Source: CATOSD01 sp034422735
Lineage (GTDB): Bacteria; Chloroflexota; Dehalococcoidia; Lucifugimonadales; CATOSD01
DNA: 64,000 nucleotides
NCBI GenBank assembly: GCA_034422735.1
Contig: DAOUJL010000071.1
Span: 1 to 64,000, forward strand
Direction of reading: 5' to 3'
Part shown: positions 1 through 8,280 of the stretch, in pieces
Layout: every line of letters starts with the position of its first letter
Numbering within the stretch: the first letter of the stretch is position 1
Program-made: the position numbers and the translations under genes
The notes under the pieces: generated by a model
What the model saw: only the letters and a program-made list of their open reading frames with translations
Databases searched by the model: none
What the model was told of the DNA's origin: nothing

Positions 1-161
1 AAGCCTACAACAACACGCCCAGGAAGTGCCTCAAATACCGCACCCCGGCGGAAATCTACAATGAACAGCTGTTGCACTTGAAATGTGAATCCAGCTTCCC
101 GCTTTCGCGGGAACGACGAAGGTCGGAGAGCGTTAGGACTCGGCGACTACGGGGTTGCTGA
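1..161 (+). pseudogene. C-terminal fragment of an IS30-family transposase (cut by window edge)
   Basis: Frame 3 is open from base 3 to the stop at 159-161 and reads AYNNTPRKCLKYRTPAEIYN near its start. This is the typical end of an IS30-type DDE transposase (N-x-R-P-R-K-C-L-x-Y-x-T-P-x-E). The natural end is probably just after the HLKCE stretch. The remaining codons read through a dispersed ATTCCCGC-type palindrome and into the 3' end of the opposite-strand FAH gene. The 5' part lies outside the window, so whether the full element is intact cannot be judged. Confidence 0.7.
90..118. repeat. Dispersed palindrome, family C (TTCCCGC..GCGGGAA)
   Basis: The sequence TTCCCGCTTTCGCGGGAA followed by CGACG forms a short hairpin. 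Related copies lie near 2661, 8079, 30011 and 35439, always in or next to intergenic DNA. This copy follows the transposase tail and abuts the FAH gene end. Confidence 0.7.
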
Positions 162-903
162 GGACGCCGATGCCTTCGATTTCGATTTCGACGGTGTCAC
201 CGGGGTGGAGGTCGCCCGCCTGGCCTGGGGTGCCGGTCATTATGACGTCGCCCGGTTCCAGTGTGACCACCCTTGTGACGAACTCGATGATGGTAGGCAC
301 GTCGTAAAGAAGGTCTGACGTGCTGCTTTCCTGTTCGACCTTACCGTTGACGCGGGCCACCAAGTGCAGGTTGCCGGGGTCGAGGTCGGTGACGATGAAG
401 GGGCCGATGGGGCTGAAGGTGTCGGAGGACTTGGCGCGCCACCACTGGAGGTCGCCGCGCTGCCACTGGCGGGCGCTGACGTCGTTGCCGCAGGTGAGGC
501 CGAGCACGACGCTCATGGCGTCTTCCCGGCTGACGCGCTTGCAGCGCTTGCCGATGACGAGCGAAAGCTCACCCTCCTCCTGGATGGTGACGTTTTGCTC
601 GATCGCCTCGCGGGGGATTACGATTTCCTGACCGGGGTTGGCGAGAGAGCTAGTGGTCTTGATGAAGGGCTCCGGCACCGCGGGGGGCGTCCTGTCGCCC
701 AGGTGGCTCTTGTAGTTGAGGCCGATGGCGACGATCTTGTTGGGCACCACGGGGGCGAGCAGCCGCACCTCGGACAGGTTGTGGGTGTGGTCGGTGACCT
801 CGTAGTCCTCCAGGGGCGACGTGGTCAACTGCTTCACGACGTCGCCTTCGACTACGCCGTAGGCGATTTCGCCGTGCGCCTCGTACCTCGCGAACTTGGT
901 CAT
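133..903 (-). CDS. Fumarylacetoacetate hydrolase (FAH) family protein
   Basis: 256 residues, matching the C-terminal catalytic domain of the FAH superfamily (hydrolases, isomerases and decarboxylases of ring-cleavage diacids). The N-terminus is short. The core has the signature ALGLNYKSH-like segment (IGLNYKSHL), an E-x-E metal pair in EEGELSLVIGKR, and the aspartate-rich GLTCGNDVSARQWQ block. The C-terminus ends in DVIMTGTPGQ and PGDTVEIEIEG, typical of 2-hydroxyhepta-2,4-diene-1,7-dioate isomerase-like members. A strong AGGAGG lies just before the ATG. No pathway partner is adjacent, so the substrate is unknown. A cytosolic, divalent-metal-dependent enzyme is expected. Confidence 0.88.
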   Translation of the reverse strand: MTKFARYEAHGEIAYGVVEGDVVKQLTTSPLEDYEVTDHTHNLSEVRLLAPVVPNKIVAIGLNYKSHLGDRTPPAVPEPFIKTTSSLANPGQEIVIPREAIEQNVTIQEEGELSLVIGKRCKRVSREDAMSVVLGLTCGNDVSARQWQRGDLQWWRAKSSDTFSPIGPFIVTDLDPGNLHLVARVNGKVEQESSTSDLLYDVPTIIEFVTRVVTLEPGDVIMTGTPGQAGDLHPGDTVEIEIEGIGVLSNPVVAES

Positions 904-1017
904 TGGTTCCTCCTCGGGTGTATTGCCGTCGGGCGGCTGTTGCGTGTATGGGTGTGCGGTTTGACGCGGGGATAACTATAGCCGAACGGAGTGAGGGGCG
1001 CAAAGTTGGGCGTCCTT

Positions 1018-1059
1018 CACCCCCATCCTAACCTTCCCCCTGCGAGGAGGAAGGGACTT
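1018..1059. repeat. Dispersed palindrome, family B (CCCCATCCTAACCTTCCCCC)
   Basis: Consensus CACCCCCATCCTAACC, then a CTTCCCCC / GGGGGAAGG hairpin ending in GACTT. This copy has one substitution in the right arm (gaggaggaa). It lies in the 294-bp gap between the FAH gene and the divergent aminotransferase. The rest of that gap holds only a putative promoter. Confidence 0.8.
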
Positions 1060-1068
1060 GCGTGGTGC

Positions 1069-1097
1069 TTGTGCTTTTCTTGGAGAAGGGCTATATT
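1069..1097 (+). promoter_or_regulatory. Putative sigma-70 promoter of the aminotransferase
   Basis: TTGTGC, 17 bp, TATATT; 100 bp before the ATG of the class-III aminotransferase. Recognised by eye only. Confidence 0.4.
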
Positions 1098-1197
1098 CGG
1101 CTGACCGTTTGGTTGCGGGACGCGGGGCGCTGCGGCGTCCGGTTCCGCGGCTTGAGAGCCACAAAGACGGCGCGGGCCAAGAGGAGGCAAAGACCGC

Positions 1198-2646
1198 ATG
1201 GTGACTCCGAACACCGACAAGCACGCCTGGTGGATCAAGGATAGCTACAGCAGAGAGGAAATCGACCAGCTCGTCCAGTGGGGGCTGGACCATTTCTGGA
1301 CGCAGAATCACCAGATGGCGGACCTGGTCGCACCGGGCGGGTACAACATCATGGCGCGGGGCGAGGGCTGCTACGTTTACGACATCGAGGGGAACAAGTA
1401 CATCGACGCGATGGCGGGGCTGTTCCTGAAGAACATCGGGCATCGCCACCCGGAGGTGGCCGCGGCGGTGGCGGAGCAGATGACGACGCTGGCGTACAGC
1501 AACTCGGGCGCGTATAGCAGCATACCGGGCATTCTGCTGTCGCGCAAACTGGCGGAGCTGGCGCCGGGGGACATGACGAGGTCGTTCTTCTGCGGCGGCG
1601 GGTCGGAGGCGGTGGAGATCGCGCTGAAGATGGCGCGGCAGTACCAGTACATCTCGGGCAGGCCGCAGAAGACGAAGATCATTTCGCGCAGGGGCCAGTA
1701 CCACGGCTCCACGAGGGGCGCGATGAGCGTCGGCTCGGCGGGCAGGCGCAGCCCAGGGCTGTTCGAGGCGATGACGCCGGCGGGCAACATACAGGTGGAC
1801 CCGCCCTACTGCTACCGGTGTCCGTGGGGATTCAAGGACCGGGACAGTGGCAATTGCTGCATGCAGAGTCCGAGGTCACTGGAGAACATCATCACGGGCG
1901 AGGGCGCGGACAGCGTGGCGGCATTCATCGCGACTCCGATACCGAATGGCTCGCAGATTCCGGCGGAGGAGTACTGGCCGGAGGTGCGTGAGATCTGCGA
2001 CAGGCACGACGTGGTGTTGATCGCGGACGAGATCATCTGCGGGTTCGGACGGCTTGGGAGCTGGTTCGGGATGCAGCGGTTCGGGGTGCAGGCGGACATC
2101 ATGACGGTGGCGAAGGCGCTGACGGGCGGCGAGCTTCCGATAGGCGGCGTGGTGGCCTCGCAAAAGGTGGCGGAGGCGTTCGACAGCGCGGAGGGGGCGA
2201 ACTCGGCGTTCCAGCACGGCGTGACCTACGGAGGGCATCCGGCGGTTATGACGGCGGCGCTGAAGAATCTGGAGATCATGGAGCGGGACAACCTGGTGCA
2301 GAACAGCTACGACATGGGCAACTACCTGTACGAGCGGGCGATGTCGGTGTTGCAGGAGAACCACCCGTCGGTGGGGTTCGTTGGCGGCGGCATGGGTCTG
2401 CTGATGTCGATAGAGATGGTGAAGAACCGCAGGACGAAGGAGACGTATCCGGGCGGACCGCAGGGCGAGTACGCGAAGACGTTCACGGAGAAGCTGCGGA
2501 GCTACGGGCTGGCGACGCGTGCGGGCGATTCGATCACGCTGTCGCCGCCGCTGACGATCACCAAGGAGATCGTGGACGACATCATCGACATACTGGATAC
2601 GTCGATGGGCGAGATGGAGCGGGAATTCCCGGTGGACGACGCGTAG
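1198..2646 (+). CDS. Class-III pyridoxal-phosphate aminotransferase
   Basis: 482 residues, full length for the omega-aminotransferase / GABA aminotransferase group. Visible landmarks are the cofactor-phosphate segment CGGGSEAVEIALKMAR, the aspartate motif VLIADEIICGFGR that contacts the pyridine nitrogen, and the Schiff-base lysine in TVAKALTGGELPIGG. A Cys-containing insertion PPYCYRCPWG and a following CC pair around residues 200-220 are seen in a subgroup of pyruvate- or glutamate-linked amine aminotransferases. A GAGGAG ribosome site lies 10-15 bases before the ATG. The amino donor cannot be read from context. It is divergent from the FAH gene. Confidence 0.9.
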   Translation: MVTPNTDKHAWWIKDSYSREEIDQLVQWGLDHFWTQNHQMADLVAPGGYNIMARGEGCYVYDIEGNKYIDAMAGLFLKNIGHRHPEVAAAVAEQMTTLAYSNSGAYSSIPGILLSRKLAELAPGDMTRSFFCGGGSEAVEIALKMARQYQYISGRPQKTKIISRRGQYHGSTRGAMSVGSAGRRSPGLFEAMTPAGNIQVDPPYCYRCPWGFKDRDSGNCCMQSPRSLENIITGEGADSVAAFIATPIPNGSQIPAEEYWPEVREICDRHDVVLIADEIICGFGRLGSWFGMQRFGVQADIMTVAKALTGGELPIGGVVASQKVAEAFDSAEGANSAFQHGVTYGGHPAVMTAALKNLEIMERDNLVQNSYDMGNYLYERAMSVLQENHPSVGFVGGGMGLLMSIEMVKNRRTKETYPGGPQGEYAKTFTEKLRSYGLATRAGDSITLSPPLTITKEIVDDIIDILDTSMGEMEREFPVDDA

Positions 2647-2660
2647 GGGGTGCGCCCCGC

Positions 2661-2692
2661 GCCTGGATTCCCGCTTTCTCGGGAATGACGAG
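2661..2692. repeat. Dispersed palindrome, family C
   Basis: GATTCCCGCTTTCTCGGGAATGACG: inverted arms TTCCCG / CGGGAA around a short loop, just downstream of the aminotransferase stop. Confidence 0.75.
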
Positions 2693-2741
2693 GGGGCCAC
2701 GTAGGCTGGAAGGGACACGAATGGGGTGTGGGTGGCGGACG

Positions 2742-2781
2742 TCACCCTCACCCTGACCCTCTCCCGTCAAGGGAGAGGGGA
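2742..2781. repeat. Dispersed palindrome, family A (CACCCTCACCCT..GGGAGAGGGG)
   Basis: CACCCTCACCCTGACC, then a CTCTCCC / GGGAGAG hairpin and GGATTA. Ends 8 bp before the stop of the next, opposite-strand gene. Confidence 0.8.
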
Positions 2782-2788
2782 TTAGCAG

Positions 2789-3160
2789 TCACCGGCCGCG
2801 GGTGCGATCCCACCAGCCGTTGTCGTCTTCTTCTTCGATGGGGCGGCCGCGCCAGCGCTTTTCGACGCGGTTGCGGGGCCTCATGAAGAACATGGCGTAG
2901 GCGACGATGAACAGCAGCAGGCCGATCAGTCCCATTATGGGGCCGGCGCGCAGGACGAGCGCGAGCAGCAGGACCACGACGGCGGCGATCATCACGCGGC
3001 CGGGGGTGATGGCCCAGGTGCGTCCGCCCAGTGCTCTGCCGGCGTACATCCAGAGGAGCCGCCAGAAGTTGGGCTTGCGGCGGGGGGCCGGAGCCCGGCC
3101 TGGCGACACTCCCGCCTGTTCGAGAATCTCTTCTACTTCTTTCTCGTACTTCTTCGACAT
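2789..3160 (-). CDS. Small membrane protein of unknown function
   Basis: 123 residues. The N-terminal 45 residues are charged and cytoplasmic-looking (SKKYEKEVEEILEQAG, then RRKPNFW). Two hydrophobic segments follow around residues 56-72 and 74-91, separated by an Arg-Ala-Gly turn. The tail is strongly charged, ends in Trp/Arg and is rich in Glu-Asp. This layout suggests an inner-membrane protein with both ends inside. I recognise no named family. A GAGAGGTGGAGG purine tract precedes the ATG. It stands alone and is divergent from threonine synthase. Confidence 0.65.
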   Translation of the reverse strand: MSKKYEKEVEEILEQAGVSPGRAPAPRRKPNFWRLLWMYAGRALGGRTWAITPGRVMIAAVVVLLLALVLRAGPIMGLIGLLLFIVAYAMFFMRPRNRVEKRWRGRPIEEEDDNGWWDRTRGR

Positions 3161-3377
3161 CCTCCACCTCTCAGTCCCGGCCCCTCGTCCGACGGGCCGG
3201 CGTACTTGCCCTTACTCCGCACCAAATGCTCGATTGCCTGAGGAGTGAGACTTAACAAAATCGTATCCAACGCAAAAGGGCGCTGTCAAGCATGGCGCCG
3301 GGGCCGCGTTGACAACTCCCCTACCCCGCCGGTAGCATCCGGGCGATTGTCCCAATCCACGCCTGAGGGGGCGCTCG

Positions 3378-4487
3378 ATGTCTCACTTCGACCTGTGTTG
3401 TTTCGCGTGCGGCGCGGCGCATCCCGCCGATATGTACTCGCTCGGCTGCGAGCGGTGCGGCGGGACGCTGGACGTGCGTTACACAGCTGAGGCCGCGGGG
3501 GCGTCCGGCGGCGAGCCGCCGATGCCCTACCACGACCGTGCGGCGGCGGTGACGCTGGGCGAGGGTGACACGCCGTGCGTGGAGCTGCGGGCGGTGGCGG
3601 GGATGCTGGGCGTGCGGCGGGTGTACGGCAAGGCCGAGTACCAGAATCCGACGGGCTCGTTCAAGGATCGGGGCACCGCGGTGATGATGTCGGTGGCCGC
3701 GGAACTGGGCGTGACGGCGGTAGTGGAGGACTCGTCTGGGAACGCGGGGGCGTCGGTGGCGGCGTACGCGGCGCGGGCGGGCATCGAGGCGCACGTGTTC
3801 GCGCCCGCGGACGCGCCGGCGGCGAAGCTGAGCCAGATACGGGTGTACGGCGCGCACACGCACCTGATCGAGGGTCCACGACAGGCGGCGGCTGACGCGG
3901 CGGTGGCTTACTGCGAGGCGCGGGGCATGGTGTACGCCTCCCACAATCTGAGCCCGTACTTTCTGGAGGGGACCAAGACGTTCGCGTACGAGGCGGCGCG
4001 GCAACTGGCCGACGATCCGCCGCAGCATGTGGTGGCGCCGGTGGGGAACGGGTCGCTGGCTATAGGGTCGTGGAAGGGGTACCGGGAGCTTGCGACCGCG
4101 GGACTGGTCGGGCGCGGGCCGCAGGTCCACGGGGTGCAGGCGAGCGCGGTTAAGCCGGTGGTGGCCGCGTATGAGGGCAGCGCGTGGTCATCGGCGGACG
4201 CCGGACGGACCATCGCGGGGGGCATATCGGTGGCTGTGCCGCCGCGCAAGGCGCAGGTGCTGCGGGTGCTGCGGCAGTCGGGCGGCGAGGCGGCGGCGGT
4301 GGACGACGCGGATATCGCGCGGTGGCAGCGGCTGCTGGCCGAGGAGGAGGGCATCTACGCGGAGCCGACGTCCGCGGCGGCGTTCGCGGGGCTGGAGGCG
4401 CTGGCGGCGCGCGGCGTGGTGGGCGCGGACGACTGCGCGCTGGTGGCGATTACGGGCAGCGGGTTGAAGGACGCGCCGCCGGTCTAG
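3378..4487 (+). CDS. thrC: Threonine synthase-like PLP enzyme
   Basis: 369 residues. Two Cys-x-x-Cys pairs in the first 40 residues (CFAC, CERC) form a small zinc-ribbon-like head common in short threonine synthases. The fold-type-II PLP lysine is in NPTGSFKDRG, the phosphate-binding glycine loop is VGNGSLAIG, and EDSSGNAGASVAAYAA is the Ser/Asn substrate loop. The final TGSGLKD matches the family end. It would convert O-phosphohomoserine to threonine, though a related beta-eliminating enzyme cannot be excluded since no hom or thrB is adjacent. Its TAG overlaps the TAG of the convergent next gene in a shared CTAG. Confidence 0.82.
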   Translation: MSHFDLCCFACGAAHPADMYSLGCERCGGTLDVRYTAEAAGASGGEPPMPYHDRAAAVTLGEGDTPCVELRAVAGMLGVRRVYGKAEYQNPTGSFKDRGTAVMMSVAAELGVTAVVEDSSGNAGASVAAYAARAGIEAHVFAPADAPAAKLSQIRVYGAHTHLIEGPRQAAADAAVAYCEARGMVYASHNLSPYFLEGTKTFAYEAARQLADDPPQHVVAPVGNGSLAIGSWKGYRELATAGLVGRGPQVHGVQASAVKPVVAAYEGSAWSSADAGRTIAGGISVAVPPRKAQVLRVLRQSGGEAAAVDDADIARWQRLLAEEEGIYAEPTSAAAFAGLEALAARGVVGADDCALVAITGSGLKDAPPV

Positions 4488-4963
4488 CCCTTCTTCTTTC
4501 GCCGCCGGTTGCTCTTCATGTTGGCCCTGGACTGCTCGTAGTAGCGGATGTAGTCCTCCGCCGGGGTGCGGGAGATGACCTCGGCTATCAGGTCGAGGGG
4601 GAGGTCGTCGGCGCGCTTGAAGCGGACGCAGGACTTGCCCATGTTCAGCTTCTTGCCGCGCGCGGCATACTCACTCTTGAACCACTCCTCGGTTACCTGG
4701 TCGCCGTAGACGTTCATAAGGTAGAGGGACATGTAGTTCTTCTGATTGCCCAACGAGGCGTAGGCGAGCGGGTGGCCGTTGTAGGTCTCGGGGAGCACTT
4801 CGAGGGGGATGGCCCAGCCGATCATGCCGTAGAGCATCATTTCCTCGTAGCCGTCGGGGAGGTTGTCGAGTACCACCTGGCGCACCGTCTCCATAGACTC
4901 GCGGCGGTCGTCGGGCAGCTCGTCGAGGTAATCCTGGACGGTTCCAGCGTCGCTCTTGACCAT
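4484..4963 (-). CDS. DUF1801 (YdhG-like) domain protein
   Basis: 159 residues from an ATG preceded by a clear AGGAGG. The DUF1801 fold shows as VQDYLDELPDDRRE, then the glycine-rich YEEMMLYGMIGWAIPLE block, the YASLGNQKNYMSLYLM core and LNMGKSCVRFKRADDLP. The C-terminus adds a basic tail (SNRRRKKKG). Proteins of this family are small, soluble and of unsettled function, some linked to iron or stress. The annotated start removes 47 upstream codons that lack the family pattern. It converges on thrC with a 4-nt overlap. Confidence 0.8.
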   Translation of the reverse strand: MVKSDAGTVQDYLDELPDDRRESMETVRQVVLDNLPDGYEEMMLYGMIGWAIPLEVLPETYNGHPLAYASLGNQKNYMSLYLMNVYGDQVTEEWFKSEYAARGKKLNMGKSCVRFKRADDLPLDLIAEVISRTPAEDYIRYYEQSRANMKSNRRRKKKG

Positions 4964-5148
4964 AGCACCCTCCTGGTGTCGAACTATCGCCGGGACAGTG
5001 TAGGCAATTCGCGGAGCTCGGCGCAAGCCGGGAAAAGGGCAATCGCGGGCTATCCCGTGTCTGGAGCCTGGCGTATAATCCATGCATCTTTTCCACCACG
5101 CCACGCGGCGGCGTAGTCGCGCCCGCGTGGACTGCCGGAGTTCGCGGA

Positions 5149-6147
5149 TTGAGATACAGGACGCTTGGGGAAACCGAACTGGTAGTGTCGGAGGTCGGGT
5201 TCGGCCTGTGGACGCTTGCTGCCGGGGGCTGGCCGGTGGTGAGCGAGTCGGAGGCGGTGAACCTGCTGGTGAGGGCGTTCGACCTGGGGGTCACGTTCTT
5301 CGACACCGCCGACACTTACGGGGACGGCTACGGGGAGACGGTGCTGGCGAGAGCGCTCGGCAGGCAGCGCCACGACGTGGTTGTCGCGACGAAGGTGGGG
5401 TACGACATGTACACGACGGTGTTGAGCCCGGATCCGGCGCCGCGCGAGCTGAACTTCGGTCCGCGATACGTGCGCTACGCCTGCGAGCAGAGCCTGCGTC
5501 GGCTGAACACGGACTACATCGATCTGTTACAGCTTCACGACCCCACGATGTACACGCTGGAGGACGACGAGCTGTTCGACACGCTGGAGGACCTGGTGCG
5601 GGAAGGCAAGATACGATACTACGGGTTCGCGCCGGAACCGAGTGTGCGTTGGGAAGAGGAAGCGGAGGCGGCGATGCGGGAGCGGGGTGGGCACGCGCTG
5701 CAACTGGTGTACAACATGCTGGAGCAGCGGCCCGGGCGCGAACTGTTTCCCATCGCGGCGGAGACTAACACCGGGCTGATTGCCAGGGAGCCGCACGCGC
5801 GGGGGGCGCTGACGGCGGCGCGGGCCGTGCCGAGCGATGGGGAGGAGTACGAGGGGGAACTGGAGCACGGTGCGCCCATGCCAGGCGAGGGAGAGGTCGC
5901 GGGGTTGGGGTTCCTGACCAGCAACCTGGACCTGACGTTGGGGCAACTGGCGATCAAGTTCGCCCTGTCGGAAGCGGCGGTGGCGTCTGCGCTGCCGAAC
6001 ATAGGCGGCGTGAGGCAACTGGAGGAGTTCGCCGCCGCGCCGGACGGGGACGACATTCCCGAGGAGTTCCTGGAGCGGCTGAGGGAGCTGTATGACGAGG
6101 GCGCCCTGCCGGACGCGCAGGGGCCGCAGAGCGGCGCGAGGTCCTGA
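5149..6147 (+). CDS. Aldo/keto reductase
   Basis: 332 residues from a TTG start (RYRTLGETELVVSEVGFG), the only start that gives the standard AKR N-terminus. A CCGGAG lies 8 bases upstream. The catalytic tetrad is visible: Asp and Tyr in FFDTADTYGDGYGE, Lys in VVVATKVG, His in DLLQLHDP. The TIM-barrel C-terminus carries the NADPH region (LGQLAIKFALSE). It resembles AKR11/12 general stress reductases and L-glyceraldehyde-3-phosphate or fucose dehydrogenase-like members. Substrate unknown. Monocistronic. Confidence 0.88.
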   Translation: MRYRTLGETELVVSEVGFGLWTLAAGGWPVVSESEAVNLLVRAFDLGVTFFDTADTYGDGYGETVLARALGRQRHDVVVATKVGYDMYTTVLSPDPAPRELNFGPRYVRYACEQSLRRLNTDYIDLLQLHDPTMYTLEDDELFDTLEDLVREGKIRYYGFAPEPSVRWEEEAEAAMRERGGHALQLVYNMLEQRPGRELFPIAAETNTGLIAREPHARGALTAARAVPSDGEEYEGELEHGAPMPGEGEVAGLGFLTSNLDLTLGQLAIKFALSEAAVASALPNIGGVRQLEEFAAAPDGDDIPEEFLERLRELYDEGALPDAQGPQSGARS

Positions 6148-6156
6148 GCCGGGCGG

Positions 6157-6720
6157 TCAGCTCTCGCCGGCGGGCCTATGATTGGCGTTCCGGCGCGGCC
6201 GACCTCCGCGAGGCTCGCCGCCGATCCGGCGGTCGCCTTGCCGGCCTCCGCCGCGGTTGCCGCGATTGCGCCGCCTGGGCATCAGCCGGCGCATCTCGCC
6301 CTCTATGAGGCGGAAGTCCCTCTGGGGCAGCAGGTGCAGCACGTCCAAAAAGGCCAGCGGCCAGTCCTCGGGCGCCCATCGCTTGACGTATTCGAGCCTC
6401 GGTCCCAGGACCAGGGCGTCGATGAAGTCCCGTTCTTTCAGCACGATGTCGGGGCTTAGGTCAATGCTGTACCGGCGGTGGACCATAGAGCCGTTGGGTT
6501 TCCAGATGCTGCGGTCGTCCTCGTAGCACGGGGACGTTACGGTGGCGGTGGCGACCCACTTGCGCAGGTCTTTCACGTAGAAGAGGAATCGGTCGTTCGG
6601 CTGCATCCTTTCGGCGCGGCGGCGGTACTTTGGGCCGAAGGCGTATTCGCTGAAGCCTATCTCCCTGGCGATCTCTAAGTTCTCCAGGGTCTCGACTATC
6701 ATCCAGAAGTTTTTTGCCAT
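6157..6720 (-). CDS. EVE-domain protein with Arg/Gly-rich tail
   Basis: 187 residues from the ATG at 6720 (AKNFWMIVETLEN). Residues 1-140 form an EVE (PUA-like) domain: NFWMI at the start, KYRRRAERMQPNDRFLFYV in the middle and a C-terminal LDVLHLLPQRDFRLIEGEM helix. EVE domains bind modified bases in DNA or RNA. The last 45 residues are a low-complexity RRRNRGNRGGGRQ-type tail, suggesting nucleic-acid contact. No restriction or toxin partner is adjacent; its 3' end faces the aldo/keto reductase. Confidence 0.75.
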   Translation of the reverse strand: MAKNFWMIVETLENLEIAREIGFSEYAFGPKYRRRAERMQPNDRFLFYVKDLRKWVATATVTSPCYEDDRSIWKPNGSMVHRRYSIDLSPDIVLKERDFIDALVLGPRLEYVKRWAPEDWPLAFLDVLHLLPQRDFRLIEGEMRRLMPRRRNRGNRGGGRQGDRRIGGEPRGGRPRRNANHRPAGES

Positions 6721-6818
6721 TGTAGTGTACCCCGTTCGGGTGGAACAGTTCCTCCGCCAGCGCAAACCGCTCCGGCGGGCGGAGGACTACACGCCCCATT
6801 GTACCACGTACCGCTGTC

Positions 6819-6876
6819 GCCCTTCGGCAGGCTCAGGGGCAGGCTCTCAGCATCCTCTCCCTCGATGGGAGAGGAC
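6819..6876. repeat. Composite dispersed repeat: family D joined to part of family A
   Basis: CCCTTCGGCAGGCTCAGGGG plus CAGGCTCT (family D), then CATCCTCTCCCTCGATGGGAGAGGAC, the palindromic half of family A. A second D copy sits inside a family-B element at 41319. Confidence 0.7.
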
Positions 6877-6889
6877 GCCCCACTGGAAG

Positions 6890-8035
6890 TCAGCGGGCCT
6901 CGCGCAGGACGTTGTACAGGTGGAGGTAGAGCTTGAAGGACTCCCTGGCGAACACGGCGGGGTTGGCGGGCCGTGTGGGGTCGACGTGATTGAAGAAGGA
7001 GAACTCGGTGTAGTAGACGTTGCCGCCGGAGCGCATGGCGTCGGCCATGCGCCTCGACTCCTCGGAGGGCACAAGCTCATCCTGGCGGTCGTGCATGATG
7101 AGGGTGCGGGCGCGGAGGCGCTCTATGCCGTCGCTCGGGGAGATGGCGGCGAGGTCGGCGAGAGTGCGCTCGGGAAGCTCCGCCAGCAGGTCGTCGGTCT
7201 CATCGAGTGCAGGCCCAGACAGCAGGGCGTACACCGCGCGACCCTCGGGCGAGAGAGCCGCTTCGTCTAGGCTGGCGTCTGGGGCGCCGTCCTGGAACCT
7301 GGCCGAGAGCAGCGCCCTCTCGTCGGGGTCCGGCACCGACTCGACGAGGTGGGAGGCAACGACCTCCACGCTCAGCTGGTTGGGATCCCAGGCCCTGGAG
7401 TCGTCGCCGTAGAAGCGGCTCTCGGCCACTACGGACTTTACGAGGTCCCTGGCGTCGTAGTAGCCGCCGAAGAAGTTGACGAACTGCACCTGGTCGCGTA
7501 TGCGCTCGTCCTGGGCGGCCACCGCGGCCAGGGACGCGCCGACGCAGAAGCCTCCCATGCCGGCCCGGTCCGGGTCGACCTCCTTCAGCGTCTGCATGTG
7601 GTGGAACGCCGCCACCAGGTTTTCGACCTCCTCCGCGGCGACGCGCTTCTGCGTCATCCTGTCGGACCAGGGGATCATCACGACGAGCCCGGCTCGCGCG
7701 AGGCCGTTGGCCAGGTTGACGACGCGCTCGTCGTCCTTGCCGGCGGGGTTGACGCCGAGGAAGAGGAGAACCGCGCCGTGTTTGCCGCCGCCGGGGGGGA
7801 GGTACAGGTCCGCGTCCTCGAGGTTGCCGCCACTGGCGTATACGACGGGCCGGCGCACAGGCTCGCCGACGAACCACTGCTGCGGCTTGACGGGGATAGC
7901 GGGCAGGAGCTGCGGCACCAACAGCAGCGTGTGGGACGCGGTGCGGACCTGGGGAGTAGCGGCCAGCCCGATGCCGAGCGCCACCAGCCAGCCCAGCACA
8001 ACCAGCTTCAGCAAGCGGGGGCGGCGTGGCAGCAT
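6890..8035 (-). CDS. Alpha/beta hydrolase (dienelactone hydrolase-like), membrane-anchored or exported
   Basis: 381 residues from the ATG at 8035, after AAAGGAG. The N-terminus is RRPRLLK followed by a hydrophobic segment LVVLGWLVALGIGLAAT, so it is a signal anchor or uncleaved signal. The hydrolase core shows GAVLLFLGVNPAG, the nucleophile elbow GMGGFCVGASLA with Cys at the nucleophile place (as in dienelactone hydrolase), a late Asp in LIMHDRQDELVPSEE and a His in FSFFNHVDPTRP. The Cys-Asp-His triad is my reading. A long insertion of about 110 residues sits between elbow and Asp. Substrate unknown. Confidence 0.75.
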   Translation of the reverse strand: MLPRRPRLLKLVVLGWLVALGIGLAATPQVRTASHTLLLVPQLLPAIPVKPQQWFVGEPVRRPVVYASGGNLEDADLYLPPGGGKHGAVLLFLGVNPAGKDDERVVNLANGLARAGLVVMIPWSDRMTQKRVAAEEVENLVAAFHHMQTLKEVDPDRAGMGGFCVGASLAAVAAQDERIRDQVQFVNFFGGYYDARDLVKSVVAESRFYGDDSRAWDPNQLSVEVVASHLVESVPDPDERALLSARFQDGAPDASLDEAALSPEGRAVYALLSGPALDETDDLLAELPERTLADLAAISPSDGIERLRARTLIMHDRQDELVPSEESRRMADAMRSGGNVYYTEFSFFNHVDPTRPANPAVFARESFKLYLHLYNVLREAR

Positions 8036-8078
8036 GGCGTCGGTCTCCTTTCGCGGGCGGATCGGCCTTCGCCCCCGC

Positions 8079-8106
8079 CGGCTTCCCACTCGCGCGGGAA
8101 TGGCGG
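8079..8106. repeat. Dispersed palindrome, family C variant
   Basis: GCTTCCCACTCGCGCGGGAATGGCGGC, an imperfect family-C copy in the 5' flank of the hydrolase gene. Confidence 0.55.
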
Positions 8107-8280
8107 CGTTGGCGCGCCTTATGGTCGGCACAGGCCCGGCGTCCCGGCCAGCTTTGACACGTCTCGGAATCGGGTGATAACCTAACCTCATTCACTATAC
8201 TACAGCTTCTCGTTGCTTTGTCCGCAACCAGGGGCGGGCGAGGGAAGTGTCGCTGCTGCGCCGGCGATCTGCGGTGTGAC

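Noticed and set aside
364..975. A 203-codon plus-strand ORF opposite the FAH gene
   Set aside because: Composition is that of a GC-rich antisense shadow; the minus-strand frame has clear FAH motifs and a ribosome site.
5527..6056. Minus-strand ORFs inside the aldo/keto reductase
   Set aside because: Low-complexity Arg/Pro/Ser translation with no motif; the plus strand carries the catalytic tetrad.
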